64,000 bases of DNA, from positions 1,674,001-1,738,000 of the forward strand of contig NZ_CP047210.1 of the NCBI RefSeq assembly GCF_030408775.1, read 5' to 3'. This DNA is from Corynebacterium fournieri (GTDB lineage Bacteria; Actinomycetota; Actinomycetes; Mycobacteriales; Mycobacteriaceae). The notes beneath the pieces were generated by a model. That model saw only the letters and a list, made by a program, of their open reading frames with translations. It did no database searches and was not told where the DNA came from. Positions 1-10,287 of the stretch are shown here, in pieces (the first letter of the stretch is position 1; each line of letters opens with the position of its first letter). Both the position numbers and the translations under genes were made by a program.

Positions 1-347
1 TCCGCGGAGTCGAGTCAATGCGCACGCGACATTCTCCCGTGGGACATATGAGCACAAAGCCCCCGTGACTCTCCTTAGGTTTCGCACTCCATCCGAGCGA
101 TCTCGCTTTCTGCGCCTGCTCATTTAAGTCTTTCTGGGGATGGCGTGGCCATTGATCTCTCGGCCCGTAAACAGTGCTGGCCACTCCGCTCCTCCTAGTC
201 GAATCTCTGGCAAATTCTACCATTGTCATTCTCGCAAGCACTTTCGGAATCCTGAGCTTCTAACGCCTTCGCCACCGCCAGGCCATTCCAACGCAACCCG
301 ACGGTCCTGAACACCACCCGCCACGCCGGATCTAGCGCCACCTCCCC
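1..347. other. 5' gap with no supported gene
   Basis: No open frame here has a recognisable protein. The stretch just before the DJ-1-like frame should encode the missing N-terminal part of that protein, but I see no matching frame on the + strand. I see no RNA gene or repeat. Confidence 0.5.
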
Positions 348-953
348 ATGTACGACCCCACTCATCGATTGAGTGTCCTCCCGCCCAAGCGCCACTTCTG
401 CACCGCGATCACCAAATCGCCAGCCTCACTGTGCGCCGCGCCGTATCCTTCATCCGAAGCTGACACCCTGGCAGCGGTGAAAGCGGGGCTGGAAAAGCTT
501 GAACCCGTATTGGCGAAGCCGCTCGACATTGACACTGTTAAGTTCGCAGACTACGACCTTGTCTTCTACCCCGGCGGGCATGGCCCGATGGAGGACCTCG
601 CAGTCGACGAGACGTCCGCACGAATCCTCCCCGAGCGAATGGCGGAAAGCGCGCCCGTGGCTCTACTCTGCCACGCACCGGCCGCTGTCCTCGCGACAGA
701 GAACGCGTCCGGCGCCACCCCATTCGCCGGCCGGACCACGACCGGATTCTCCAACGACGAAGAGCGAGACGCCGGGCTCGCCGACAAGGCGCCGTGGCTG
801 CTCGAGGACCGGCTCGTCGCCCTCGGCGCTGTGTACGACAAGGCGCCGGAGCCGTGGGCCTCCTACGCCACTCTCGACGGCAACCTCTACACCGGACAGA
901 ATCCGTCTTCCTCGCGCGAGCTCGCGCAGCGCCTGGTTAAGGACATGGCCTAA
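348..953 (+). pseudogene. DJ-1/PfpI (Hsp31-like) family protein, apparently N-terminally truncated
   Basis: The frame from about residue 38 onward matches type-1 glutamine-amidotransferase-like (DJ-1/PfpI/Hsp31) proteins: a YPGGHGPMEDL segment near residue 75, the nucleophile elbow LLCHAPAA near residue 105, then FAGRTTTGFSN and KAPWLLEDRL. These proteins are chaperones, glyoxalases or deglycases and act in the cytosol. Family members normally carry about 60-80 further N-terminal residues with the first beta-strands and the catalytic Glu. Here the first 37 residues look unrelated and low in family character, and no alternative upstream frame restores them. The catalytic Cys and the following His are kept. 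I infer a 5'-truncated remnant, probably at the edge of the polysaccharide locus. A sequencing frameshift is the alternative. Confidence 0.6.
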
Positions 954-1028
954 GTGCTTCTGCGCTAGAGCCAGCTGGAGATAGCCTGCGCGCGGGTATC
1001 GCCGACACGCTGGCATCGGTGCGCAATT

Positions 1029-1039
1029 GCCTATCGACG
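1029..1039 (+). repeat. Copy of the dispersed 11-mer GCYTATCGACG (intergenic)
   Basis: This is one of 15 exact matches to GCYTATCGACG that I count on both strands. The + copies start at 1029, 11553, 37078, 39711, 48224 and 63810. The - copies occupy 32742-32752, 33340-33350, 35312-35322, 39069-39079, 40934-40944, 46371-46381, 52524-52534, 56548-56558 and 58314-58324. This copy lies outside genes, between the DJ-1 remnant and the galE-like gene. Confidence 0.7.
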
Positions 1040-1151
1040 ATCACAGGTACCCCGCACTCGTCACGCCACAACCAGCCCGGCCAGCAGCTCAAAACGCCGT
1101 CCGAAGCTAGACAACGCATTCGGCTAGTGAAGGTTGGCCGCGCACTTCCTA

Positions 1152-3067
<1,916 letters not shown>

Positions 3068-3521
3068 AAACGCAAAGCCTACAGCCCACACACGGCACAA
3101 CCCGGCTACGACCCGGCAGAGTCAAGGAGCGCACACACCAAATTGGACACCCTCGGGTGCGTGACCCCTAGCCATAAATTAGCAGTTGGGTCATTTAAGC
3201 TTCGCCACTGAGGTTGGCCGCACCCCTTGTGCTGGCGTCCACATTAATGTGAGGCCTCATTCCACCTAGGATGGGCGAGATCCCTACTAGCTGTTTGGGC
3301 ATGTCACTTTCTTCGCCGGCACCGCACCAAGAACATTTTCAGGCGCGGACAGGAATAATCCATACCGAGGCCAGCGGCTAGTTTTACTGTCCTTTCGGAC
3401 GGCGCGAACGAGCTAAATCATGGTCCGCCCAACCGGGTAAACACGCTATGAATCTTCAGTGCCCCGAGGTGGAACAGCTAGCAACATAGCGGGAATGAGA
3501 TTGCTAGGATAACCTCAATTT
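3068..3521. other. Intergenic gap upstream of galU
   Basis: About 450 bp between the galU start and the end of the TupA-fusion gene, both on the - strand. I see no convincing gene, tRNA or repeat. It must hold the galU promoter but I could not pin down -35/-10 boxes. Confidence 0.5.
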
Positions 3522-5369
3522 CTACCGTGGGCCATCCCCCTTCGACGCTGAAGCGTATTCTCTGATGGCTTCCATCCATTTCTGGCCAATAAACTTTTCA
3601 AACTGTGGGGTGAATTTGAAATACTTCCCATTAAATGGTGAAGCGGGGACTGGCGTGATTTCCCCGAGTTTTGGCCCCTCGGCAGTGTGGTATAAATCAA
3701 CCCGAACGAATGTGCTGCCAACTAGGCGAGCTACATGAAGCGCGAGTTCAATCATTTCTTTCTTATCCGATGGTGAAAGTTCTTTCGGGCTTATGTATTC
3801 GGATCCTGGCAGCGCATAAGTAAGTTCGTTGTTTGCGGGAAGCGAATTGAAACTGCCATCGTAAGAACAGAAGCGAAGCTTTTCGTGCTTTCCCTCTTCC
3901 TTCATGAAGATATAGACAATCTCATTTCCAAATATCCAGAACTTGAAGTCCGTTGCAACCTCCAAAATCCCGTCCCCGTCGCTCAGGCGCTCTTCTGCAA
4001 TTAGGTGATAGCGCTTAAGACGATGTGGCTCTTTCTGCGCGACGTTTTCAAAAATCCTTTGTTGCTCAGCTTTGATATCCGCTGCGCTTAACTCCCTCTC
4101 TGCAAAATAGTCATAAAAGGCTTTCCCTTTACGCTCCAGCACCATAACCCCTCGCGAGGTGTTCAAATTGGATGGCTTAAGCACGAAGTTGTCTGGCAAG
4201 TTGTCGAAGGTAAGCTCTGCCGGATCTCTCCATTTCTCCAGCACTCGTGGGGACGGGATGTCGTTTGCTATACAAAACTCTTCGACTGAAAGCTTATCGA
4301 TTGCCCAGTAAGGGACTGGAATCTTTACGGAATCGTATTCGAACTTGTTTTTTCGGTAGACCGAGAAGATGTCGCTGAAAGTAGGGGCTTGTTCGACTGT
4401 ACTTGCGCTAGGCTGAGTGGAATCCTCGCCGAGCCACGAAAAGGCTTTTTCTAGTGCAGTACGAAATTCTGTCGGAGAGGGTGGAAAGTGCCCGACCCGT
4501 TCCCCGTACTCATGTACTCGGACTTTATCCAAGTTCTCACCACGCGCTGCTGCGGCGAGGAAGGGGAGATAATGCTGATCGTAGTGCCAGTCTGTCGGCG
4601 TTTGGCAGAACAGGACTCGATTATGAACCGGGCGCGAGTAAGTCTTAAGCGCTGAAATTTCGGAGCCGAATCCGGTTGACCAGTCGTTGTTCTCTATATC
4701 CTCATTAGTTTTTACTAAGTCTCTTAAATCAGGGTGAACACTGGTGACATATTTGCGCTCAGTTGCGTGAGCACCTTCTTCCCCGTTGTTCAGGTAGCCG
4801 CGTATGTAGACGCTTGGGTTGAAAACTACTGCCAGAGATCCCGGAACCTTGGAAGAGATTTGCAGCGCACCGAAGCCTCCACCAGACGATCCTGAAATGA
4901 CGACTTTGCTAGCCGATACAGCTTTTTGTGCGGCTATAATCCAATCGGCGATGTGCGACTGCACATCTTGCCCCTTCCATCCCGTATACCAACCGAGCTG
5001 CAACTGGTCATCAAGATAAAGAGTGGGATCAGTAAAGTACAGCGAACTAACAGAGTAATCAGTCAAGGTCCTGAGGCGTTCGTACCTAGGCAGCGTGAAG
5101 CGCTGCCTATTCAGAGCGCCATGGAGGGAGACCACAAGGGTGTCTGAACCCTGATTCACGAGAAGTGCGTCAAGTTGGGGACCTTCCGGATATTTGTATT
5201 GGTATTGGGTCGCTCCGAGAGGTTGGGTTTCGGGAAATCCATCCAACCGATCCAACGAGACGCGTGGCGCATTGAGGCCATCTTTCTCTAACTCGGAGAC
5301 TTGGATGACTGAGACCTGGGACATCGAATAAAATTCTCCTTTTAATTCCGGGGCAAAAATAGTCGCCAT
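3522..5369 (-). CDS. Fusion of an alpha/beta-hydrolase (Asp2-like) with a TupA-like ATP-grasp domain
   Basis: This 615-residue protein has two halves. Residues about 50-330 look like an alpha/beta-hydrolase or acyltransferase: a nucleophile elbow ISGSSGGGFGAL near residue 158, followed by FNPSVYIRGY, with a plausible late His in GERVGHFPPS. Residues about 340-610 look like the TupA-like ATP-grasp family (teichuronopeptide-type ligases): DNFVLKPSNLNTSRGVMVL is a nucleotide-loop region, FKFWIFGNEIVYIF follows, and FVRVDLYHTAEGPKLGEITPVPASPF carries the late ATP-grasp metal-binding Glu. ATP-grasp ligases of this type form amide bonds, so modification of a polysaccharide by an amino acid or peptide is the likely role. 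Two starts have good ribosome sites: ATG 5369 (AGGAG 11 bases before) and ATG 5324 (AGGAG 10 bases before, protein beginning MSQVSV). The ligase substrate is unknown. Confidence 0.75.
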   Translation of the reverse strand: MATIFAPELKGEFYSMSQVSVIQVSELEKDGLNAPRVSLDRLDGFPETQPLGATQYQYKYPEGPQLDALLVNQGSDTLVVSLHGALNRQRFTLPRYERLRTLTDYSVSSLYFTDPTLYLDDQLQLGWYTGWKGQDVQSHIADWIIAAQKAVSASKVVISGSSGGGFGALQISSKVPGSLAVVFNPSVYIRGYLNNGEEGAHATERKYVTSVHPDLRDLVKTNEDIENNDWSTGFGSEISALKTYSRPVHNRVLFCQTPTDWHYDQHYLPFLAAAARGENLDKVRVHEYGERVGHFPPSPTEFRTALEKAFSWLGEDSTQPSASTVEQAPTFSDIFSVYRKNKFEYDSVKIPVPYWAIDKLSVEEFCIANDIPSPRVLEKWRDPAELTFDNLPDNFVLKPSNLNTSRGVMVLERKGKAFYDYFAERELSAADIKAEQQRIFENVAQKEPHRLKRYHLIAEERLSDGDGILEVATDFKFWIFGNEIVYIFMKEEGKHEKLRFCSYDGSFNSLPANNELTYALPGSEYISPKELSPSDKKEMIELALHVARLVGSTFVRVDLYHTAEGPKLGEITPVPASPFNGKYFKFTPQFEKFIGQKWMEAIREYASASKGDGPR

Positions 5370-5773
5370 TCTTATACGGTCTCCTGATTAGAAGAAATCA
5401 TCGAATTCCGTCCCCAACTGGCGATTTCCTATTAAGAGTTGTTGTTATACCCTACACAATGAAAAGTCTGAAAGCCCAGCCCCCGAACAGTAGTCACCAT
5501 GGGGTGGTGAAATTACGGGGCTCACTTTAGCGCAGTGTCACGCTGCGAGCGCTTCGCATTTTCTGAGTTCGATTCGATCCATTCTGAATGGATTGCTTTG
5601 GAAAAATGTTCTACACGACTTCCTAGGTTAACAACCCGACTGCTGAGCACGCTGGGGAAGGTGTGCTTTCCCAGCCCCAGGTCAGCTTCCACAGAAGTGA
5701 AAGATCGTCGACTGGACAACCGCGATTTCCATGGTGGCTTTTGGACCTCAAGACAACTAGCCAATCTGGGTAC
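5370..5773. other. Intergenic gap with a nested hairpin and a 17-bp palindrome
   Basis: No gene is supported in these 404 bp. Two structures stand out. At 5478-5522 a nested hairpin has outer arms AGCCCCCG/CGGGGCT and an inner stem TCACCA/TGGTGA. At 5577-5593 lies a perfect 17-bp palindrome (ATCCATTC, a central T, GAATGGAT). The palindrome could be an operator and the hairpin a terminator for the - strand glycosyltransferase ending at 5774; neither has a clear T-tract. Confidence 0.45.
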
Positions 5774-6859
5774 TCAGCCACAGTGGAGTGCAGCGAACAT
5801 AAGATCATCGACAACCGTTTGTGAATTTGCCAATCTAACGACCGAACGCGCCACTGAAATAGCTTCATCGTACGCCGCAGGCGACCCGAGTTTAACCAGA
5901 TCAGCGCGTACGTCGGATGGTGCAAACCTGAAGATCCCGTGATCTCCGTAGTTACTCCAAATTCCTGCCCTCAAGTTGTTTCCAGTTTGAATACCAACCG
6001 AGGCACGGGCGCCAGTCCCAAGGAGAAGCGAACCGGCTGCCGATGCCCGCATGCCAGCCATTCCTGCGGCTACGGTCAAGTAAGCGCGGTTCATCATCAG
6101 AGGGATTTCTGCAGGTTCAACCCAGCCATGCATAGTGTGAGAAACATTCGGGACGGACATCTCCAAAAGGTTGTATCGTTGGTCAAAGTAATCCCGTAAT
6201 GGGCCATCCCCGCACACGTTTATTTCCCAGTGCACGTCTGGGTACAAAGAGGCAAGGGAGCGCACTGCCTCCTCCACTGAGTCGATTTGCACAACCTTGT
6301 CTTTGGACAAGCGCGAAGCGGTGACGATATGCCCGACGCCCCCCTCGAGCTTTTCATCGTGGCTCAGCAACGGTAGATCGAATACGTCGTCAGGCGCCAC
6401 ATTAGGCAGATTAGTTACTTTCCATGGCGCCACCCGGCCGAACTGTTGAACGAAATGTACTAGCGCAGGGCTCGCCGCGACAAACGCATCCACCTGGTCT
6501 GACCACTCGTACATGTAGTCGTGGTACGCACCATGCACCATTACGATGTGCTCTTTCTTCGCTTGCTCGTTAGCCAGCAAGCCGAATTGTCTGCCTGCAG
6601 GAGCGTGCGAAAAAATCAGATCGAAATCAGCTTGCTCCCCCATCGATCGCGCAACAGATTCCCACCCCTTGCGCCAGTTCACTACCCGAAATGAGGCGCC
6701 AGTAGCTTCGGCTCTCTCTTTAAAGACCACCCCGCTACCGACAAACGTGACATCGTGCCCCGCTCGAATGAGGGCCGACGCCGCATCCACGGTCCATTCG
6801 TGCACGCCTCCCCATTCGGCAACGGTGCGAACGGGCATGAGAATCCTACGCTTGGCCAT
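5774..6859 (-). CDS. GT-B fold glycosyltransferase (GT4-like)
   Basis: This 361-residue cytosolic enzyme looks like a retaining GT-B glycosyltransferase. The N-terminal Rossmann half opens with ILMPVRTVAEWGGVHEW, which contains the donor/acceptor loop typical of group-1 transferases, and HIVMVHGAYHDYM follows. The C-terminal half begins around HIVTASRLSKDK and contains INVCGDGPLRDYF and an MHGWVEPAEIPLMM segment, as in GT4 enzymes. The late part ends in a region rich in Ala/Gly where GT4 proteins keep their E-x7-E motif; that motif is not clear here, so donor contacts may differ. I chose the ATG at 6859 (MAKRRIL), which has GGAAGGGATG upstream and overlaps the preceding unknown gene by 14 bases. 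The sugar is unknown. Confidence 0.72.
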   Translation of the reverse strand: MAKRRILMPVRTVAEWGGVHEWTVDAASALIRAGHDVTFVGSGVVFKERAEATGASFRVVNWRKGWESVARSMGEQADFDLIFSHAPAGRQFGLLANEQAKKEHIVMVHGAYHDYMYEWSDQVDAFVAASPALVHFVQQFGRVAPWKVTNLPNVAPDDVFDLPLLSHDEKLEGGVGHIVTASRLSKDKVVQIDSVEEAVRSLASLYPDVHWEINVCGDGPLRDYFDQRYNLLEMSVPNVSHTMHGWVEPAEIPLMMNRAYLTVAAGMAGMRASAAGSLLLGTGARASVGIQTGNNLRAGIWSNYGDHGIFRFAPSDVRADLVKLGSPAAYDEAISVARSVVRLANSQTVVDDLMFAALHCG

Positions 6860-7523
6860 CTTGCAACATCCCTTCCATCTCGTGCCCGTCAACAAATAGA
6901 AGACGCACGCCGATCGCGGCGCACAGCTCCTGCATCATGGCGGTAGAGAACAGGCCTTCCTCATCGCCAGATTCCTCGACGATTAAGGTCGAAGATTTCC
7001 AATCGCCTGCCAACAAAAGACCAAGTGCAACCCTAAAGGCAGTCGGGCTCAGCCTCGTCTCGTCGAATGCCGAGACGTTCGCCGCGACGACAACCCGATC
7101 TACAGAAAAGAGTTTGCCGGTCCAGCGTGCGCTGTCTAGGTACTGCACAAGAACATTGCGTCCTTTGCCGTCTGGCTGAACTGCCACCTTGCCTTCTCGG
7201 TATTCCCCTACCAGCAGCTGCGTGTGGCTTTCCGGCGTCACTGACAACAAAGGGTCCACAGTGAGTTGAGGTGAATGCTCCCCCAGAACACGCCGTAGAG
7301 TGCGATCAAGTTGCGTAGTCGAAGGAGGCACAGTCAGCACGCCGCTCCCCTCGGAAATTTGAAACAGAATCAACGCGGCCAAGAGAGCGTTCGACGGTTT
7401 TGCCTCGAGAAGCGTGACGTCCGCTAGAAATTCACGAGGAAAGCTAATTATGTCGCCTGCAGTCTCAGCCTCCTGGCGAAGAGAAAATTTTCCGTTCGGT
7501 TTGTTCTCAAAAACAATGCGCAT
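6846..7523 (-). CDS. Unknown protein of the polysaccharide locus (225 aa)
   Basis: I do not recognise a family. The protein is 225 residues, without signal peptide or membrane segment, and has moderate alternation of hydrophobic strands (LSVTPESHTQLLVGEY, FSVDRVVVAANVS) suggesting a mixed alpha/beta cytosolic fold. The gene starts 2 bp after the stop of the 720-residue glycosyltransferase and overlaps the next glycosyltransferase by 14 bp, so it is translationally tied to both. Such coupling suggests a partner of one of the transferases. No catalytic motif is visible. Confidence 0.6.
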   Translation of the reverse strand: MRIVFENKPNGKFSLRQEAETAGDIISFPREFLADVTLLEAKPSNALLAALILFQISEGSGVLTVPPSTTQLDRTLRRVLGEHSPQLTVDPLLSVTPESHTQLLVGEYREGKVAVQPDGKGRNVLVQYLDSARWTGKLFSVDRVVVAANVSAFDETRLSPTAFRVALGLLLAGDWKSSTLIVEESGDEEGLFSTAMMQELCAAIGVRLLFVDGHEMEGMLQDGQA

Positions 7524-7525
7524 AT

Positions 7526-9688
7526 CTACTCCCCGGCCAAACCGGAATCATCTTCCGAATCAACCACTACAGCGTGGAACTTCTCCAGTCGCAGTGCTGG
7601 AACGAATTCGTGTGGATCTTCGTCCATCAATAGCACGGCGGCACTATCGCAGCGTTCAGTCAACGTATCCATTGCCTGGATTGCTGTAGTCAGCGAGGAA
7701 TACCCGAGAAGATACGCAGTCGTGTTGAAGCCGAATTGACCTGTACCGATAATCCTTCGGACGACCTGCGGGCCCCCCTCGACCAAATCGCCTTCCGACA
7801 CCTTCAGCCCGTCTTCAAAGAAGACCAGCACAAAGTGCAGCTTCGATTCTTCGGCGCTTTGAAGCTGAGCCATCGTTGCGTCGATGCGGTTCATCACCAT
7901 ATCCCGTACGCGCGAGCGAATCGCCCCCTCATCGGTGATGGAAGTATCATCGCGCTCGAAAGTCTTCCCTTCGCTCTCACTCCGAAGGTGCGACTTCACG
8001 GTGAAGTCGGCCACGCCGAGCTGCCGGAACTTCACGAAGTCCTCAAATTTCACATCTGCAATCGAACTTTCCTCAACCACGGCCCTCCCGGTGAGAAGGT
8101 CCCGCTCGGTCAGGATCGTTGATACTCGGTGTGGCGTGTCAGCCACACGTGACTTGGTAACTGTATTGCCCCTGAAGACGATGTCACGCTTTACCAAGTG
8201 GTCTGGGAGATACCCCGAGAACATGGCATTAAGGGATTTCGATCCCGGAGTTCTGGGATAAGGAAGATTGCGCCCAAGCGCCGCCATGGCGTCGAATCCT
8301 CGAGATGATGTCAGGAACCTATTGGCAAGCTTCGAAAGGGTATGACCAGCCTTTTGGTTATCTGTGTCCTGCGCCGTGATTTGGAGGTCATGTACCCTGC
8401 GGAGATACATGAATTTCTCTACGTGCAGCCAGCGGACTCCCGCGTTCATTAGCCGTGACGCCAATTCGTGGTCAACGGACGAAGTCAGACGCTCGTCGTA
8501 CTTGAACTTTTGAACCAGCCGAGTTGGCACAGTCCAGGTGCTATGTCCCGGGCCCGCGCCGTTGAAGGCGATCATGTTTTCGCTAAAGCCAGTTTTGGTA
8601 AGAAAGCCTCGTAGCTCACCCGTATCATGATCAAAGTTGATCCAGCTACCGTAAGTAGCGTCAACCTCACTGCTCAACGGCCTGAGTCCGTCGAGCAGAC
8701 GATCCGGAAGCATAATGTCGTCATCGTCGTGCACTGCGGTGTATAGACAACGCGAGTGCTTTGCAGCAGTGTTTCTCGCTGCGGCAACCCCACGACTCTC
8801 CGTGTGCTCAAAGAACTTGATTCTCGGATCGCCCAAATCTTCAACCGACCGCTTCACCGCGACCTGATCCGCCGACCCATCGTCTACGACGATGACTTCA
8901 AACTCTTGAAAGCTCTGATAGCGAACCGAGTTAATGCTCTCAATCAGCATTGGTCCTCGGTCCTTTGTTGCGATAGCGACTGAAATCAACGGCTTTCGCT
9001 GTTCAGCCGGAACCGACCAAGACTCTAAGTTCCTGAAGAGAGTCAAATCTTGAAGGGCTACGCTTTTAATTTCCGCTTCATTGTCGAGCTTCATTGGCGC
9101 GTCCCCATTCACTGCAACAGGCCCTCCGCCAGGAGTTGGAGCCTCAACCCCTAAACCACAACGACGTTGCCGCAACAGGAAGTCAAACCCCAACGCACCA
9201 CTGACCTCATCGCGTTCGTCGTAGCCACGCATTTCCAGGAAATGATCTCTCCCGATGATGAACGCAGCCCCTAATGCATCGTCAGCAATAGGCAGTGTGT
9301 TTGAGAATACATCAGACTGACCGGCGTGAAGTGAATTCGACACGCGCCGTGCCAGTGGGCGGACAGTTCTCGCCGAGCGGAGCTCGTGCCAGCCCTCGGA
9401 GCAATCACCCGCGACCCAAAACGGCCCTTCCAGAAGCAAAAGTGTGTCCCCGGAGGCTGCCGCAACGGTTTGATTCAGTCTTTGTGCATCATTGAGGGGC
9501 TCTGCGACGTACTCGAACCTAAAAAAATCATCTGCAAAAGAGAAGATTCGCGAAGGGTCTATGTCTGACCCATCTGTCAAGGTGAGCAGACACTCGAAAA
9601 CCCCCGGAATCTGCCGGAAATGGTCGATATACGCACCCCAGGTGCTGCTATCGCTAGGAAGCGAATGAAGAATTACCGAGACACTCAT
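7526..9688 (-). CDS. Two-domain GT2 (GT-A) glycosyltransferase with extra C-terminal domain
   Basis: The protein has about 720 residues. The central part (about 225-440) is a clear GT-A family 2 transferase: PLISVAIATKDRGPMLIESI, then EVIVVDDGSAD, then AAARNTAAKHS and a metal-binding VHDDDDIM. The first 215 residues resemble a second, degenerate GT-A domain (SVSVILHSLP at the start, TLLLLEGPF in the DXD position, without acidic pair), so it is probably not catalytic. The last about 220 residues are unrecognised and mostly alpha/beta. The start ATG at 9688 is chosen because it begins right before the first beta-strand and overlaps the upstream gene by 4 bases (ATGA). The enzyme should extend the polymer in the cytosol; the sugar is unknown. 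Confidence 0.78.
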   Translation of the reverse strand: MSVSVILHSLPSDSSTWGAYIDHFRQIPGVFECLLTLTDGSDIDPSRIFSFADDFFRFEYVAEPLNDAQRLNQTVAAASGDTLLLLEGPFWVAGDCSEGWHELRSARTVRPLARRVSNSLHAGQSDVFSNTLPIADDALGAAFIIGRDHFLEMRGYDERDEVSGALGFDFLLRQRRCGLGVEAPTPGGGPVAVNGDAPMKLDNEAEIKSVALQDLTLFRNLESWSVPAEQRKPLISVAIATKDRGPMLIESINSVRYQSFQEFEVIVVDDGSADQVAVKRSVEDLGDPRIKFFEHTESRGVAAARNTAAKHSRCLYTAVHDDDDIMLPDRLLDGLRPLSSEVDATYGSWINFDHDTGELRGFLTKTGFSENMIAFNGAGPGHSTWTVPTRLVQKFKYDERLTSSVDHELASRLMNAGVRWLHVEKFMYLRRVHDLQITAQDTDNQKAGHTLSKLANRFLTSSRGFDAMAALGRNLPYPRTPGSKSLNAMFSGYLPDHLVKRDIVFRGNTVTKSRVADTPHRVSTILTERDLLTGRAVVEESSIADVKFEDFVKFRQLGVADFTVKSHLRSESEGKTFERDDTSITDEGAIRSRVRDMVMNRIDATMAQLQSAEESKLHFVLVFFEDGLKVSEGDLVEGGPQVVRRIIGTGQFGFNTTAYLLGYSSLTTAIQAMDTLTERCDSAAVLLMDEDPHEFVPALRLEKFHAVVVDSEDDSGLAGE

Positions 9689-10083
9689 TTGCTGCCAATC
9701 CTCCTGGTCCATACTTTGGCACTTTCAGAAGATTTCGCACACACAAAAACACGCCCTTGCATTTCTCTGGCGGCGTCTGCACTCCTGTTCTTCCAGGGAC
9801 GAATCTCCACCCGCGCACTCGCCGCAGGATGCAGTAACTGAAACGGACGAATGGCATCCGCGCCTAGCCCGTTGTCACTCGGCTTCAAATATCTGAAGAA
9901 ACACCCGAGCTTCTGGGACTGTTCCGCTCCGATCTCTGTTTCAGTCATCTCTTTACCCGACTCATCGAAGAATTTGAAGGTAACTACAAAGTCGCGGTAG
10001 CTGAACGAAACATCGCCATCTAAAACGAGTGTCATCTCACTGAACCGATTGGGATAAACCAGGTTGGGCTCCACTTTTGACAT
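9685..10083 (-). CDS. Unknown small protein, beta-rich (132 aa)
   Basis: No family recognised. The 132 residues contain repeated hydrophobic/aromatic strand patterns (FSYRDFVVTFKFFDES, LGCFFRYLKPS, ASARVEIRPW), suggesting a beta-sandwich, similar in feel to the C-terminal modules of the 395- and 654-residue proteins of this locus. There is no signal peptide, so it acts in the cytosol. It is the first gene of the - strand run 10083 to 5774 and its stop overlaps the next start by 4 bases, so it is co-translated with the two-domain glycosyltransferase. It may be a detached sugar-binding module of that enzyme. Confidence 0.6.
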   Translation of the reverse strand: MSKVEPNLVYPNRFSEMTLVLDGDVSFSYRDFVVTFKFFDESGKEMTETEIGAEQSQKLGCFFRYLKPSDNGLGADAIRPFQLLHPAASARVEIRPWKNRSADAAREMQGRVFVCAKSSESAKVWTRRIGSK

Positions 10084-10287
10084 CCGTAAAAAACTTTCTG
10101 AATAGCAACATACTCTGCGAGCCTGACCTCGCAGCCATTCTTCACCGGAAAATTAGTTTATTAGCAGAATCTTCACTGCACTACCTGACCCCTGAGAAAC
10201 CCCAAAATGCACGACCACGGCGCTGCAATAAAAACCGGGGTGCTCGCCATTCAATCCGCTACAAAGCCGAGTTGTAAGCTCAAATAC

